Of a stretch of 64,000 nucleotides of DNA, positions 35,938 through 45,999 are shown in pieces. A program made the translations under genes and the position numbers. The notes under the pieces are model-generated. The model saw only the letters and a list, made by a program, of their open reading frames with translations. It made no database searches and was not told where the DNA came from. The stretch is from Janibacter sp. CX7 (GTDB lineage: Bacteria; Actinomycetota; Actinomycetes; Actinomycetales; Dermatophilaceae): NCBI RefSeq assembly GCF_024362365.1, contig NZ_CP101464.1, positions 1,488,001-1,552,000 on the forward strand. The letters are read 5' to 3'. Every line of letters begins with the position of its first letter. Positions within the stretch are counted from its first letter, which is position 1.

Positions 35938-36229
35938 CGACGTTGCTCCGTACGACGGGCCAAGTGGGCTTCGCGGGGCAGTGCCCGCCTGCCCCGTTCG
36001 CTACGCCGCTGCTCCGTACGACGGATATCGCTACGCAGGACCGTGCTCGCCGTACGGAGCAGCGCGGCCGTTCGCGTCGTACGAAGCAATGGCGAATACC
36101 GAGATGGCCCCCCGGTCGCTTGGCGGCTGGGCAGGTCCGGCTCGTCGTACGGAGCAGTGGCGAATTCCGGGATGGTCCCCGGTCGCTTGGCGGCCGGGCA
36201 GGTCCGGCTCGCCGTACGGAGCAACGGCG
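35938..36229. repeat. Intergenic repeat array, locus 1 (six copies of a 20-bp element)
   Basis: The 434-nt gene-free stretch 35838-36271 holds six copies of a 20-bp element close to CGTCGTACGGAGCAACGGCG. Two are inverted (35938-35957, 36004-36023) and four direct (36048-36067, 36075-36094, 36143-36162, 36210-36229). The last three are spaced 68 and 67 bp with similar spacers (GGTCGCTTGGCGGC and GGGCAGGTCCGGCTCG). The same element recurs at 60666-60833. No coding function is supported; translated frames in it are artefacts. Confidence 0.85.
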
Positions 36230-36271
36230 TATGGGCCCGCGGTCCTCCCCGGTCGTTCGCTGAGCGGGTGG

Positions 36272-36907
36272 TCAGCGCCCGGAGCCGGGGGAGTCGCGAG
36301 AGTCCGCGGGCGGGCGCAGGCCGCAGTCGGCGAGCTCGAGCAGTGCGAGGCTGCGGATCACCTCGGTGTCGCCGCGACGCCAGGCGCCGGCCGGGTCGGA
36401 GCTGATCCGGGAGAGCGCCGGGAGCGGCTGGTTGGCCATGGCCCGCAGCGCGAAGAGGTCGAGGTCGTCCACGTCGTCGACGAGCGCCTGGGCCGCGGTG
36501 GCCCGCCGCACGAAGCGCCACCGCTGGGACAGCCACAGCGCGCCGACGATGACGATCGGCGTGAGCGCGGTGACCCAGCCGAGCACGTCCGCCAATTTCT
36601 CGCAGGCATCGACGAGATCGCGACCAGCGTCCTCGATCGACGTCCCCGCGCCCGCGGCGTCGCGGAAGGGATCGGCGACCCGGTCGTCGAGGATCGGCAG
36701 GTCGTCGACGCCGTCGCCCGCGGACTCCAGCCGTTCGCGGAAGCCGCTGCCGGCCGACTCGAGGCGCCGCCCCGGAGCGGCCAGCTGCAGCGTCGAGTCG
36801 TGGACGGCCAGCCCGATCCTCGCCCAGACCACGACCCAGGCGAGGAGGAAGAGGTCAGCGACGATCTGTCGGGTTCGACGCGCGGGCAGATCCGCGTAGA
36901 GCTTCAT
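36272..36907 (-). CDS. Conserved hypothetical membrane protein
   Basis: A 211-residue protein with two clear transmembrane helices (about 18-38, [18 protein letters not shown], and about 112-132, [20 protein letters not shown]) separated by about 75 polar residues with two ESAG-type repeats, and a C-terminal cytoplasmic region. I do not recognise a family or function. It is divergent from xerD. ATG at 36907 chosen; an ATG three codons upstream is also possible. Confidence 0.6.
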   Translation of the reverse strand: MKLYADLPARRTRQIVADLFLLAWVVVWARIGLAVHDSTLQLAAPGRRLESAGSGFRERLESAGDGVDDLPILDDRVADPFRDAAGAGTSIEDAGRDLVDACEKLADVLGWVTALTPIVIVGALWLSQRWRFVRRATAAQALVDDVDDLDLFALRAMANQPLPALSRISSDPAGAWRRGDTEVIRSLALLELADCGLRPPADSRDSPGSGR

Positions 36908-36996
36908 GCAGGCCATTACACTCCCGATCCGTGGCCCTGCCACCCGTGGGCACAATGGCGTGCCCGCGGCACATCCCTCCACGGAAGGCTGGACCG

Positions 36997-37923
36997 GTGA
37001 GCACGACCCCCATGGAGCGGGCCGTGCGGACCTGGCTGACCCAGCTGGACGTCGAGCGCGGCGTCTCCGCCCACACCCTCGCGGCCTACACCCGCGACGC
37101 GCGGCGTTACGTCGACCACCTCGCGACGCACGGCATCACCGACCCCGCCGACGTCACGGAACTCCACGTCTCGGGTTTCCTCGCCTCCCTTCGCTCCGGT
37201 GACGACGACCACCCACCGCTGGCCGCCAGCTCGGCCGCTCGCACGCTCGTCGCGGTGCGGGGCCTGCACAAGTTCCTCGCGCTCGAGGGCGAGACCACGC
37301 ACAACCCGGCCCAGGACGTGGCGCCGCCGGCACCCCCTTCGCGCCTGCCCAAGGCCATCGGCCGCGACGAGGTGGTCCGCCTCATCGACGCCGCCGGCGT
37401 CGGCGACGGCCCGGTACCGCTGCGCGACCGGGCCCTGCTCGAGCTCCTCTACGGCACCGGTGCCCGCATCTCCGAGGCCGTCGGCCTCGACCTCGACGAC
37501 CTCGACCTCGACATCGGCGCTGCGCGGCTGCTCGGCAAGGGCGGCAAGGAGCGGGTCGTCCCGCTCGGCTCCTATGCCGTCGACGCCGTGCGCGCCTGGC
37601 TGGTGCGGGCCCGTCCCGAGCTGTCGGCGAAGGGGAGGGCCGGGCCGGCGCTCTTCCTCAACCGACGCGGGGCGCGGCTGTCCCGGCAGAGCGCCTGGGA
37701 GGTCATCACGACGGCCGCCGGCCGGGCCGACCTCGCCGGCCACGTCTCGCCGCACACGCTGCGCCACTCCTTCGCGACCCACTTGCTCGAGGGCGGGGCC
37801 GACGTGCGCGTGGTCCAGGAGCTGCTCGGGCACGCGTCCGTGACGACCACGCAGATCTACACGATGGTGACCGTCGACCAGCTGCGCGAGGTCTACGCAC
37901 AGAGCCACCCCCGTGCCCGCTGA
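36997..37923 (+). CDS. xerD: Tyrosine recombinase XerD
   Basis: A 308-residue tyrosine recombinase: N-terminal SAM-like domain ([20 protein letters not shown]) and catalytic domain with Arg in [24 protein letters not shown] and the nucleophile Tyr in QIYTMV. It resolves chromosome dimers at dif and is not part of an obvious mobile element: its neighbours are parA-scpAB, the usual order. GTG at 36997 follows GGAAGG. Confidence 0.92.
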   Translation: MSTTPMERAVRTWLTQLDVERGVSAHTLAAYTRDARRYVDHLATHGITDPADVTELHVSGFLASLRSGDDDHPPLAASSAARTLVAVRGLHKFLALEGETTHNPAQDVAPPAPPSRLPKAIGRDEVVRLIDAAGVGDGPVPLRDRALLELLYGTGARISEAVGLDLDDLDLDIGAARLLGKGGKERVVPLGSYAVDAVRAWLVRARPELSAKGRAGPALFLNRRGARLSRQSAWEVITTAAGRADLAGHVSPHTLRHSFATHLLEGGADVRVVQELLGHASVTTTQIYTMVTVDQLREVYAQSHPRAR

Positions 37924-37985
37924 TAGTGTCGTCGCTGATCAGCGAGAGGCTGACCGACCGCCAGACCCGATGGAGTGATCCGCCT

Positions 37986-38873
37986 GTGGCATCCGAGGTG
38001 ACGCCGCCGCTCGACTTCGAGCACGACTTGGCCCAGCCGGGTCCGACCGGCCGACCCCTGCCCTCCTTCCCCGAGCCGCCGCCCCTGGCGTCGCACGGCC
38101 CGGCGCGCATCATCGCGATGTGCAACCAGAAGGGCGGCGTCGGCAAGACGACGACCACGATCAACCTCGGCGCGGCCCTGGCCGAGGCCGGCCGCAGGGT
38201 CCTGCTCGTCGACTTCGACCCGCAGGGTGCCCTCTCCGTCGGCCTCGGCGTGCCGACCCACACCCTCGACCTGACGATCTACGACCTGCTGGTCACCCGC
38301 GGCCACGAGATCACCGAGATCATCCAGCACACCGCCGTCGAGGGGCTCGACGTCGCCCCGGCCAACATCGACCTGTCGGCCGCCGAGGTTCAGCTCGTCG
38401 GCGAGGTCGCCCGCGAGCAGATCCTCTCGCGCGTGCTGCGCCCCGTCGTCGACGACTACGACGTGGTGCTCATCGACTGCCAGCCCTCGCTCGGCCTGCT
38501 CACCGTCAACGCCCTCACCGCGGCGCACGGCGTGATCATCCCGCTCGAGACCGAGTACTTCGCCATGCGTGGTGTCGCGCTGCTCGTCGAGACGATCGAC
38601 AAGATCACCGACAGGCTCAACCCCGGCCTGACGATCGACGGCATCCTCGCGACGATGTTCGACGGACGCACCCTGCACAGCCGCGAGGTCGTCGGCTCGG
38701 TCGTCGAACACTTCGGCGACAAGGTCTTCCACACCGTCATCTCCCGCACGGTGAAGTTCCCCGACGCCACGCTCGCCGCGGAGCCGATCACCACCTATGC
38801 GACCGGCCACTCGGGCGCCAACGCCTACCGTCAGCTGGCCCGCGAGCTCATCTCGCGCGGCGGCGCCCCCTGA
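37986..38873 (+). CDS. parA: ParA-family chromosome partitioning ATPase
   Basis: A 295-residue ParA/Soj ATPase with the deviant Walker A KGGVGKTTTTINLG, the VDFDPQGALSVGLG loop and the DCQPSLGLLTVNAL region. A 50-residue Pro-rich N-terminal extension precedes the fold. It sits immediately before scpA-scpB, away from any parB, as is common in actinobacteria; it probably works with the SMC-ScpAB complex. GTG at 37986 is preferred (GGAG 9 nt upstream); an in-frame GTG at 37926 would add 20 residues. Confidence 0.87.
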   Translation: MASEVTPPLDFEHDLAQPGPTGRPLPSFPEPPPLASHGPARIIAMCNQKGGVGKTTTTINLGAALAEAGRRVLLVDFDPQGALSVGLGVPTHTLDLTIYDLLVTRGHEITEIIQHTAVEGLDVAPANIDLSAAEVQLVGEVAREQILSRVLRPVVDDYDVVLIDCQPSLGLLTVNALTAAHGVIIPLETEYFAMRGVALLVETIDKITDRLNPGLTIDGILATMFDGRTLHSREVVGSVVEHFGDKVFHTVISRTVKFPDATLAAEPITTYATGHSGANAYRQLARELISRGGAP

Positions 38874-38878
38874 CGACC

Positions 38879-39793
38879 GTGGAGGCCCCCGAGGTCGCTG
38901 TCCCGGGCGGCGTCATCACCAAGCGGGGCGCCGAGCAGGCCTTCACCGTCCACCTCGACAACTTCGAAGGTCCCTTCGACCTGCTGCTCGGCCTGATCAG
39001 CAAGCACCAGCTCGACATCACCGAGATCGCGCTCGCCAAGGTCACCGACGAGTTCATGGCCCACCTGCGCGCGCTCCAGGCGAGCGAGCCCTCGTGGGAC
39101 CTCGGCCAGACGAGCGAGTTCCTGCTCGTCGCCGCCACGCTGCTCGACATCAAGGCCGCCCGCCTGCTACCGAGCACCGGTGATGGCGACGAGGATGACC
39201 TCGAGCTCATCGAGGCGCGTGACCTGCTCTTCGCGCGGCTGCTGCAGTACCGCGCCTTCAAGGACGTGGCGCGCTTCCTCGGCGAGACGATGGCCGCGAC
39301 CGGTCGGATGACCGCCCGCCAGGCCGGCCTCGAGCCGCACCTGGCCAAGCTGCTGCCCGAGCTGGTCATCAGCGTCACGCCCGAGCAGCTGGCGATGGTC
39401 GCTGCCCGCGCCCTGACGCCCAAGGAGCCCGAGACCGTCGGGCTGGCCCACCTGCACGCGCCCGCGGTGAGCGTGCGCGAGCAGGCGGTCGTGGTCGTCG
39501 ACCGGCTGCGCCGCGACGGCACGACGTCCTTCCGGTCGCTCGTGCGCGACGCGGACTCGACGCTCGTCGTCGTCGCGCGCTTCCTCGCGCTGCTCGAGCT
39601 CTTCCGCGACAAGCAGGTCGTCTTCGAGCAGCCCGAGGCGCTCGGCGAGCTCGAGGTGAGCTGGACGGGCAGCGAGGAGGGCACCGTGGACGTTGGTGCC
39701 GAGTTCGACGAAGGGGAGGCCCCGCCCCCTTCGCCCGAGCAGGACGAGCAGGACGAGCAGGACGAGCGGGTCGTGGAGGAGAGCGATGACTGA
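38879..39793 (+). CDS. scpA: Segregation and condensation protein A
   Basis: A 304-residue kleisin: N-terminal FEGPFDLLLGLISKHQLDIT, central ARLLQYRAFKDVARFL and C-terminal winged helix (FLALLELFRDKQVVFEQ), followed by an acidic tail with a DEQ triplet repeat (DEQDEQDER). It bridges SMC heads together with ScpB. GTG at 38879, six bases after parA stops; the ribosome site is weak, so translation is probably coupled. It overlaps scpB by 8 nt. Confidence 0.92.
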   Translation: MEAPEVAVPGGVITKRGAEQAFTVHLDNFEGPFDLLLGLISKHQLDITEIALAKVTDEFMAHLRALQASEPSWDLGQTSEFLLVAATLLDIKAARLLPSTGDGDEDDLELIEARDLLFARLLQYRAFKDVARFLGETMAATGRMTARQAGLEPHLAKLLPELVISVTPEQLAMVAARALTPKEPETVGLAHLHAPAVSVREQAVVVVDRLRRDGTTSFRSLVRDADSTLVVVARFLALLELFRDKQVVFEQPEALGELEVSWTGSEEGTVDVGAEFDEGEAPPPSPEQDEQDEQDERVVEESDD

Positions 39794-40472
39794 ACCAGAC
39801 GCCCCGGTCCCGGAGGCGGTGCCGGAGGTGGCCGCGGAGGCCCTCGAGCCCGAGAGCCTCGAGCCCGAAGGCCTCGAGCCCGAGGGCGACGACGTGCAGG
39901 TGGCCTTCGACGTCGGTGAGCTGCCGGGCGGCGCCCGGGCGGCCATCGAGGCCGTGCTCATGGTCGTCGAGGAGCCGGTCACCGACCACGCGCTCGCCTC
40001 CGCGCTCGAGCTGCCGGTCGAGGAGATCCGCGACCACCTCGCCGACCTCGAGCGGCAGTACGCCGACGGCTCGCACGGCTTCACCGTGCGCAACGTCGGC
40101 GGCGGCTGGCGCTTCTACAGCCACCACGCCTACGCGCCCGTCGTCGAGCGATTCGTCCTCGACGGCCAGCAGTCGCGCCTGACCGCGGCCTCGCTCGAGA
40201 CCCTCGCCGTCGTCGCCTATCGTCAGCCGATCTCCCGCGCGCGCATCTCCGCCGTGCGCGGGGTCAACGTCGACGGCGTCGTGCGCACCCTCCTCACCCG
40301 TGGCCTGATCATCGAGGTGACCAAGGACGAGGAGTCGGGTGCGACGCTGTACGGGACGACGCCCTACTTCCTCGAGCGCATGGGCCTGAACTCCCTCGAC
40401 GACCTGCCGCCCATCGCCCCCTACCTGCCCGACGCATCCGTGCTCGACGAACTCGTGAACGAGGCCCGCTGA
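39786..40472 (+). CDS. scpB: Segregation and condensation protein B
   Basis: A 228-residue ScpB with tandem winged helices (AIEAVLMVVEEPVTDHALAS and LETLAVVAYRQPISRARISA). The N-terminus carries three tandem LEPEx units encoded by a 15-bp repeat. It binds ScpA in the condensin complex. ATG at 39786 follows GGAGGAG; the stop overlaps the next start (TGATG). Confidence 0.93.
   Translation: MTEPDAPVPEAVPEVAAEALEPESLEPEGLEPEGDDVQVAFDVGELPGGARAAIEAVLMVVEEPVTDHALASALELPVEEIRDHLADLERQYADGSHGFTVRNVGGGWRFYSHHAYAPVVERFVLDGQQSRLTAASLETLAVVAYRQPISRARISAVRGVNVDGVVRTLLTRGLIIEVTKDEESGATLYGTTPYFLERMGLNSLDDLPPIAPYLPDASVLDELVNEAR
39843..39887 (+). repeat. Three 15-bp tandem copies inside scpB
   Basis: Units of CTCGAGCCCGARRGC at 39843, 39858 and 39873, in frame, encode LEPES, LEPEG and LEPEG in a disordered N-terminal region. 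Confidence 0.85.
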
Positions 40473-41383
40473 TGACCCCACCCCGCAACCGCCGCCCCGG
40501 AGGACCCCAGGGAGCCCCGCGCGGCACCGGACCGAAGAAGCCGCCGCGCCCCGGCCGCCGACCCCAGCCCGACCGGGGGACCACCGGTCGCAGCCGAACC
40601 GGCCAGCCGGACCTCGCGCCCCCGCCGCCCACCGGCCCGACGATCGACGTCCACAACCCCGAGGGCACCCGCCTGCAGAAGGTGCTGGCCGCCGCAGGCG
40701 TCGGCTCCCGCCGCGCCTGCGAGCTGCTCATCGCCGAGGGTCGCGTCGAGGTCGACGGCCAGGTCGTCACCGAGCTCGGGGTGCGCGTCGACCCCCTTCG
40801 CCAGACCGTCCACGTCGACGGCGAGCGGATCCAGCTCGACGAGTCGCGGGTCTACCTCGCCTTCAACAAGCCCGCCGGCGTCGTCACGACGATGTCCGAC
40901 GAGCTCGGCCGGCTCAACATCGGCGACTACGTCGCCGGCCGCCCGGAGCGGCTCTTCCACGTCGGCCGGCTCGACGCCGACACCGAAGGCCTGCTCATCC
41001 TCACCAACGACGGCGACCTCGCCCACCGGCTGCAGCACCCCGCGCACGGCGTGCTCAAGACCTACATCGCGGAGATCCCCGGCCCGGTGCCCAAGGACCT
41101 CGGCAAGACGCTGCGCGCCGGCGTCGAGCTCGACGACGGGCCGGTCCAGGCCGACTCCTTCCGCATCGTCGACTCCAAGCCGGGCAAGGCGATCGTCGAG
41201 GTGATCCTCCACGAGGGGCGCAAGCACATCGTGCGTCGCCTCCTCGAGCACGTCGGTCACCCGGTCATCTCGCTCGTGCGCACCCAGGTCGGGCCGATCA
41301 CCCTCGGGTCGACGAAGTCCGGCCGCTGGCGGCCGCTGAGCCAGCGCGAGATCAGCGACCTCTACAAGGCTGCGGGGCTGTGA
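40472..41383 (+). CDS. rluB: 23S rRNA pseudouridine synthase (RluB/RsuA family)
   Basis: A 303-residue protein with a basic Pro/Arg-rich N-terminus (about 60 residues), an S4 domain (TRLQKVLAAAGVGSRRACEL) and the pseudouridine synthase core with the catalytic Asp in VGRLDADTEGLLILTNDG. It modifies a uridine in 23S rRNA. It lies in the conserved scpA-scpB-rluB run and overlaps tyrA by 4 nt. Confidence 0.92.
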   Translation: MTPPRNRRPGGPQGAPRGTGPKKPPRPGRRPQPDRGTTGRSRTGQPDLAPPPPTGPTIDVHNPEGTRLQKVLAAAGVGSRRACELLIAEGRVEVDGQVVTELGVRVDPLRQTVHVDGERIQLDESRVYLAFNKPAGVVTTMSDELGRLNIGDYVAGRPERLFHVGRLDADTEGLLILTNDGDLAHRLQHPAHGVLKTYIAEIPGPVPKDLGKTLRAGVELDDGPVQADSFRIVDSKPGKAIVEVILHEGRKHIVRRLLEHVGHPVISLVRTQVGPITLGSTKSGRWRPLSQREISDLYKAAGL

Positions 41384-42504
41384 CGGCCTCCACCGAGGCG
41401 AAGGGAGCGGCCTCCGCCCTGCCCCCGGTGCACGTCGTCGGGACCGGCCTCATCGGCGCGAGCATCGGGCTGGCGCTCACCGCGGCCGGCGCCGACGTCA
41501 CGCTCGAGGACCAGTCGGAGACCTCGGTCTCGCTCGCCCGTGACCTCGGGGCCGGGCGGATCAGCGCCGACGTCGTCCCCGGTGTCGTCGTCGTGGCCGC
41601 GCCGCCGGACGTCACGCCACGCCTCGTCGTGGCTGCCCTGGAGCGGTGGCCCGAGGCCGTCGTCACCGACGTCGCGTCCGTCAAGCAGGTGATCCTCGCC
41701 GACCTCGTGCGCGCCGGGGTGGCCATCGAGCGCTATGTCGGCAGCCATCCGATGGCCGGCCGCGAGCGCTCGGGCGCGATCAGTGCGCGGGCCGACCTCT
41801 TCGAGGGTCGGGCGTGGGTGCTCTGCCCGCACGAAGGGAGCGACCCGACCGCCACGCAGGTCGTCGCCCGGCTCGCGCAGGCCACGGGTGCCGCGGTCAC
41901 GACCCTCAGCCCCGCCGACCACGACGCCGCCGTGGCCGCCGTCTCCCACGCTCCGCAGGTCGCCGCCTCGCTCGTCGCGGCCCGGTTGGAGCACTTGAGC
42001 GAGCAGGCCGTGGGTCTGGCCGGCCAGGGCGTGCGTGACGTCACGCGGATCGCCGCGAGCGACCCCGGCCTGTGGACCCAGATCCTCTCCGGCAACGCCG
42101 GAGCCGTCGCGCAGGTGCTGCGCGCGATGTCGCACGACCTCGTCGGGATCGTCGAGGCCCTCGAGGCCCTGTCGACCGACCCGCACGTCGCGGACGCCCC
42201 CGGGGCCCGTGCGGTGCTCGCCCGCAGCATCGCCGACGGCAACGCCGGCCACGCCCGCATCCCCGGCAAGCACGGTGCGCCGCCGGCCGCCTACGCCGTC
42301 GTGCGGGTCGTCGTCGACGACCGCCCGGGCGAGGTCGCGCGTCTGCTCACGGAGATCGGCGAGGAGGGGGTCAACATGGAGGACCTGCGCCTCGACCACG
42401 GCCTCGGACTGCCCTTCGGCGTGGCGGAGATCTCCGTGCTGCCGGCTGCTGCCGGACCCCTCACCGAGGCCCTGCAGACCCGCGGGTGGCAGATCCACTC
42501 CTGA
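41380..42504 (+). CDS. tyrA: Prephenate dehydrogenase
   Basis: A 374-residue protein with an N-terminal Rossmann motif (VGTGLIGASIGLAL), the DVASVK and GSHPMAGRERSG segments of prephenate dehydrogenases, and a C-terminal ACT domain (about 303-370, VVDDRPGEVARLLTEIGEEG) for feedback by tyrosine. It makes 4-hydroxyphenylpyruvate. GTG at 41380 overlaps the rluB stop. Confidence 0.92.
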   Translation: MTASTEAKGAASALPPVHVVGTGLIGASIGLALTAAGADVTLEDQSETSVSLARDLGAGRISADVVPGVVVVAAPPDVTPRLVVAALERWPEAVVTDVASVKQVILADLVRAGVAIERYVGSHPMAGRERSGAISARADLFEGRAWVLCPHEGSDPTATQVVARLAQATGAAVTTLSPADHDAAVAAVSHAPQVAASLVAARLEHLSEQAVGLAGQGVRDVTRIAASDPGLWTQILSGNAGAVAQVLRAMSHDLVGIVEALEALSTDPHVADAPGARAVLARSIADGNAGHARIPGKHGAPPAAYAVVRVVVDDRPGEVARLLTEIGEEGVNMEDLRLDHGLGLPFGVAEISVLPAAAGPLTEALQTRGWQIHS

Positions 42505-42526
42505 GCGGCGACTAGGCTGACCCCTC

Positions 42527-43225
42527 GTGACCAGCCAGCCCGCCCCCTTCGTCATCGGCATCGACGGACCCTCGGGATCCGGCAAGTCCAGCGTCTCGCG
42601 CGCCGTCGCCACCCGGCTCGGCGCCGGCTACCTCGACACCGGCGCGATGTACCGCGCCCTGACCTGGTGGTGCCGGCACACCGAGGTCGACCTCGGTGAC
42701 GCCGATGCGATCATCGCGGCCGCGCTGAGCCTGCCGCTCGAGATCGGCGACGACCCGCAGGCGCCGACGGTCGCCGTCGACGGCACCGAAGTCGCCGCGG
42801 CGATCCGCACCAGCGAGATCAGCTCGCTCGTCTCGACCGTCGCGACCGTGCCCGAGGTGCGCGTCGAGATGCAGCGACGCCAGCGCGCGCTCATCGACGA
42901 CATCGCCGCGCGCCACGGTGCGTGCGTCGCCGAGGGACGCGACGTCACGACCGTCATCGCGCCCGACGCCCAGGTGCGCATCCTGCTCACCGCGAGCGAG
43001 GAGGCCCGGCTGCGGCGCCGCTCGCTCGAGGTGCACGGCGCCACCGACGACGCGGCCATCGCCGCGACCCGCGACCAGGTCGTGCGGCGCGACCGCGACG
43101 ACTCGACCGTCTCGCAGTTCACCGAGGCCGCGGAGGGTGTGACCGTCGTCGACACCTCCGATCTCGACTTCGACGGCTCGGTCGCCGCGGTGATGGACGT
43201 CGTCGCTGCTGCGCGAGCGAGCTGA
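42527..43225 (+). CDS. cmk: Cytidylate kinase
   Basis: A 232-residue NMP kinase with the P-loop [14 protein letters not shown], the [13 protein letters not shown] substrate region and [13 protein letters not shown]. It phosphorylates CMP/dCMP. GTG at 42527, 22 nt after tyrA; der follows. Confidence 0.93.
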   Translation: MTSQPAPFVIGIDGPSGSGKSSVSRAVATRLGAGYLDTGAMYRALTWWCRHTEVDLGDADAIIAAALSLPLEIGDDPQAPTVAVDGTEVAAAIRTSEISSLVSTVATVPEVRVEMQRRQRALIDDIAARHGACVAEGRDVTTVIAPDAQVRILLTASEEARLRRRSLEVHGATDDAAIAATRDQVVRRDRDDSTVSQFTEAAEGVTVVDTSDLDFDGSVAAVMDVVAAARAS

Positions 43226-43302
43226 CACCCCCTTCGACATCGGCGGCCCCGCCCGCCCACGGCTGCGACAATGGCCGTCACCACCGACTGACCAGGAGCA
43301 TC

Positions 43303-44781
43303 GTGGACACCACCGAACCCACCGCACCCCACGGGGACGACGAGAGCGCCGAGGGCGTCGAGCGGGTGCTGCGTGCCGGGCTCGAGGACTTCGAGCTGAC
43401 GGCCGAGGACCGCGCGATCATCGACGGCTTCCAGCCGGGCGAGGAGGAGCACGCCGCCGGGCCGTTGCCCGTCGTCGCCATCGTCGGCCGGCCCAACGTC
43501 GGCAAGTCGACCTTCGTCAACCGCGTGCTGCGGCGCCGCGAGGCGGTCGTCGAGGACACCCCCGGCGTCACCCGTGATCGCGTCGCCTACGACGCGGAGT
43601 GGGCGGGCCGCCGCTTCACCCTCCTCGACACCGGTGGCTGGGAGATCGGCGCCGAGGGCATCCACCTGCGCGTCGCCGAGCAGGCCGAGGTGGCCATCGA
43701 GATGGCCGACGTCGTCGTCTTCGTCGTCGACGCCATCGTCGGTGCCACGGACGACGACGAGGCGGTCGTGCGGCTGCTGCGCAAGTCCGGCAAGCCGGTC
43801 GTGCTCGTGGCCAACAAGGTCGACGACCAGCGCTTCGAGGCCGACGCGGCCGCGCTGTGGAACCTCGGCCTCGGCGAGCCGCTGCCCGTCTCCGCCCTCC
43901 ACGGGCGGGGGAGTGGCGACGCCCTCGACGCCGTCCTCGACGTCATGCCGGAGGTCTCCGCCTCCGGCAAGGCACTGCCCGAAGGGGGTCCGCGTCGCGT
44001 GGCCCTCATCGGCCGGCCCAATGTCGGCAAGTCGAGTCTGCTCAACAAGCTCGCGGGGGAGGAGCGGGTCGTCGTCGACGACTTCGCCGGGACCACGCGT
44101 GACCCCGTCGACGAGATCATCGAGCTCGGCGGGCGCCCGTGGCGCTTCGTCGACACCGCTGGCATCCGGCGGCGGGTCCACCAGACCAAGGGCGCCGACT
44201 TCTACGCCTCGCTGCGCACCCAGGCGGCGCTCGAGAAGGCAGAGGTCGCCGTCGTGCTCATCGACACGCACGAGTCGATCACCGAGCAGGACCTGCGGAT
44301 CATCAGCCAGGTCGTCGAGGCCGGACGCGCGCTCGTCATCGCCTACAACAAGTGGGACATGCTCGACGAGGAGCGCCGCTTCTACCTCGAGCGGGAGATC
44401 GAGCGCGAGCTCGTGCAGACGCAGTGGGCGCCGCGAGTCAACATGTCGGCGCTCACCGGTCGCCACGTCGACCGGCTGACGCCGGCTCTCGACACGGCTC
44501 TCGACTCGTGGGACACCCGTGTGCCGACCTCGCGGCTCAATGCCGTGCTCGGCGAGATCGCCTCGGCGCACCCGCACCCGGTGCGCTCGGGCAAGCAGCC
44601 GCGGATCCTCTTCGCGACCCAGGCCTCGACCCGTCCGCCGCGCTTCGTCATCTTCGCCTCGGGCTTCATCGAGGCCGGCTACCGACGCTTCCTCGAGCGC
44701 CGTCTGCGCGAGGAGTTCGGCTTCGAGGGCACGCCCATCGAGATCTCCGTGCGGGTACGCGAGAAGCGTCGTCGGCGCTGA
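43303..44781 (+). CDS. der: GTPase Der (EngA)
   Basis: A 492-residue protein with two GTPase domains, each with a P-loop GRPNVGKS (near residues 64 and 237), NKVD and NKWD guanine-specificity motifs, and a C-terminal KH-like domain. It acts in 50S ribosome assembly. The N-terminus has a 58-residue acidic extension, typical of actinobacteria. GTG at 43303 follows AGGAG 5 nt upstream; the open frame further upstream is a shadow of cmk. Confidence 0.95.
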   Translation: MDTTEPTAPHGDDESAEGVERVLRAGLEDFELTAEDRAIIDGFQPGEEEHAAGPLPVVAIVGRPNVGKSTFVNRVLRRREAVVEDTPGVTRDRVAYDAEWAGRRFTLLDTGGWEIGAEGIHLRVAEQAEVAIEMADVVVFVVDAIVGATDDDEAVVRLLRKSGKPVVLVANKVDDQRFEADAAALWNLGLGEPLPVSALHGRGSGDALDAVLDVMPEVSASGKALPEGGPRRVALIGRPNVGKSSLLNKLAGEERVVVDDFAGTTRDPVDEIIELGGRPWRFVDTAGIRRRVHQTKGADFYASLRTQAALEKAEVAVVLIDTHESITEQDLRIISQVVEAGRALVIAYNKWDMLDEERRFYLEREIERELVQTQWAPRVNMSALTGRHVDRLTPALDTALDSWDTRVPTSRLNAVLGEIASAHPHPVRSGKQPRILFATQASTRPPRFVIFASGFIEAGYRRFLERRLREEFGFEGTPIEISVRVREKRRRR

Positions 44782-44859
44782 TCCGAGACCCGCGGACCTC
44801 GATTCGGTGAGTGCCGGGGACGTGGGATATGGTGACGTTCGCTCCTGAGGGAGCAGCCA

Positions 44860-44933
<74 letters not shown>

Positions 44934-44940
44934 CGGGTAA

Positions 44941-44972
44941 AAGGCCCGGAATCTTAACGGATTCCGGGCCTT
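44941..44972 (+). terminator. Terminator after tRNA-Pro
   Basis: A 13-bp stem (44941-44953 with 44960-44972) and 6-nt loop TTAACG, flanked by A and T residues; 8 nt after the tRNA. Confidence 0.85.
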
Positions 44973-45127
44973 CGTCGTGTCCGGGGCGAGGAGCGAGAGC
45001 GTGTCTGACAGCAACCGTGACAGCAACGGGGAAACGGGGCGTGGTCGGGAAGCGTCAGACAGCAATGCGCAAGGCGCCTCGCGTGAGATTTGTTGCGGAG
45101 GGTCAGGCGCGGGCCTACCGTCGCCGC

Positions 45128-45259
45128 ATGGATGAGATCGAAGGGGGAGAGGCCGGGGCGACCTTCGTCGTCGTGGCCAGTGAGGACGGGCGCGCGGTCG
45201 CGCTCTTCAGTGACGGGTCATGGGGCCCGGCGGAGGAGTTCGGGCTCGGAGAGGGCTAG
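45128..45259 (+). CDS. Hypothetical small protein (43 aa)
   Basis: A 43-codon frame MDEIEGGEAGATFVVVASED and onward, acidic, with one hydrophobic strand. It begins 155 nt after the tRNA terminator. The nearby sequence repeats TGACAGCAAC twice (about 45005-45026). No family recognised. It may be a remnant of a longer gene or not expressed. Confidence 0.3.
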   Translation: MDEIEGGEAGATFVVVASEDGRAVALFSDGSWGPAEEFGLGEG

Positions 45260-45395
45260 AGCGCGCGCGGAGCGGCCGAGGTCCCGACCCCACGCCAGAA
45301 CGCGGCCGGGGAGACCGACAGGGGCGCGGTGCGCCGAGGCAGGCTCTAGCGACGGCGGCCCAATGTCGGCAGACCCCCGCTCACCGGCCGGCCGG

Positions 45396-45821
45396 TCATG
45401 CCGTCGCGAGGCTGCGGGTACCCCCGCGCGCGCGTCGGTCCGCCGCGCGCGCTTCCATCCGCTCGATCTTACGGGCGTCCTCGGCGTCCTCACGGTCCAA
45501 TAGATCGAAGATCGAAAGGCGGCGCCGATCGGCGGCGGCAGCCTCCTCGACGCTCACCGCGCGTCGCTTCCGCGTCGTGGCGCTCCCACCCTTAGCGCTC
45601 GGCGACGGGCGGCGCCCGCTGCCCTGTTGGTGCCGTCCTGCGGCCCTGTTGAGCGAGGGGACGGTGATGCCAGCACCGGAGGGAGTCGCCGAGAGGATGC
45701 CTTGCCCCACCATGGCCCGGACCTCGTCGGTCGTCACGCCGAGTTGCTCGGCGGCTTCGCGCACGGGGACCGACGGCGGTGAGGCCGTGCAGGGCGCCGA
45801 GGAAGGCATCCTGCATCGCAT
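45396..45821 (-). CDS. Hypothetical HTH/excisionase-like DNA-binding protein
   Basis: A frame of up to 141 residues. Residues about 20-55 (VPVREAAEQLGVTTDEVRAM, then VGQGILSATP) look like a helix-turn-helix of the excisionase/MerR-like type; the rest is Arg/Ala-rich and helical, ending in a basic tail. The N-terminus is uncertain: the first 18 residues are out of character and another frame there reads MQDAFLGALHGL, so a frameshift may lie near 45780. It is beside tRNA-Pro, a common integration site, so it could be an element remnant. Confidence 0.4.
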   Translation of the reverse strand: MRCRMPSSAPCTASPPSVPVREAAEQLGVTTDEVRAMVGQGILSATPSGAGITVPSLNRAAGRHQQGSGRRPSPSAKGGSATTRKRRAVSVEEAAAADRRRLSIFDLLDREDAEDARKIERMEARAADRRARGGTRSLATA

Positions 45822-45999
45822 CGCCGAGGCAGGGGGCGGGGGGCGTGCGAAGGGGGCGGGGGTGGGCGGTGTTGTTTACACGGGGCATCGCGCCCGGCCG
45901 CGAGTCGGTGCGCGAACTACGTGCGATGGCCGTCGCCCTGCGAGAAGACAACGAATTCGACCTGTCCCGGCTCCGGGGCCTGATGAAAGTGGCAACCTC

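Noticed and set aside
36048..36229. Regularly spaced repeats that resemble a CRISPR array
   Set aside because: The spacers within each locus are similar to each other, copies occur in both orientations, only 3-4 units are regular, and no cas genes are nearby.
36997..37923. Tyrosine recombinase as integrase of a mobile element
   Set aside because: Length, motifs and neighbours (parA, scpA, scpB) fit chromosomal XerD.
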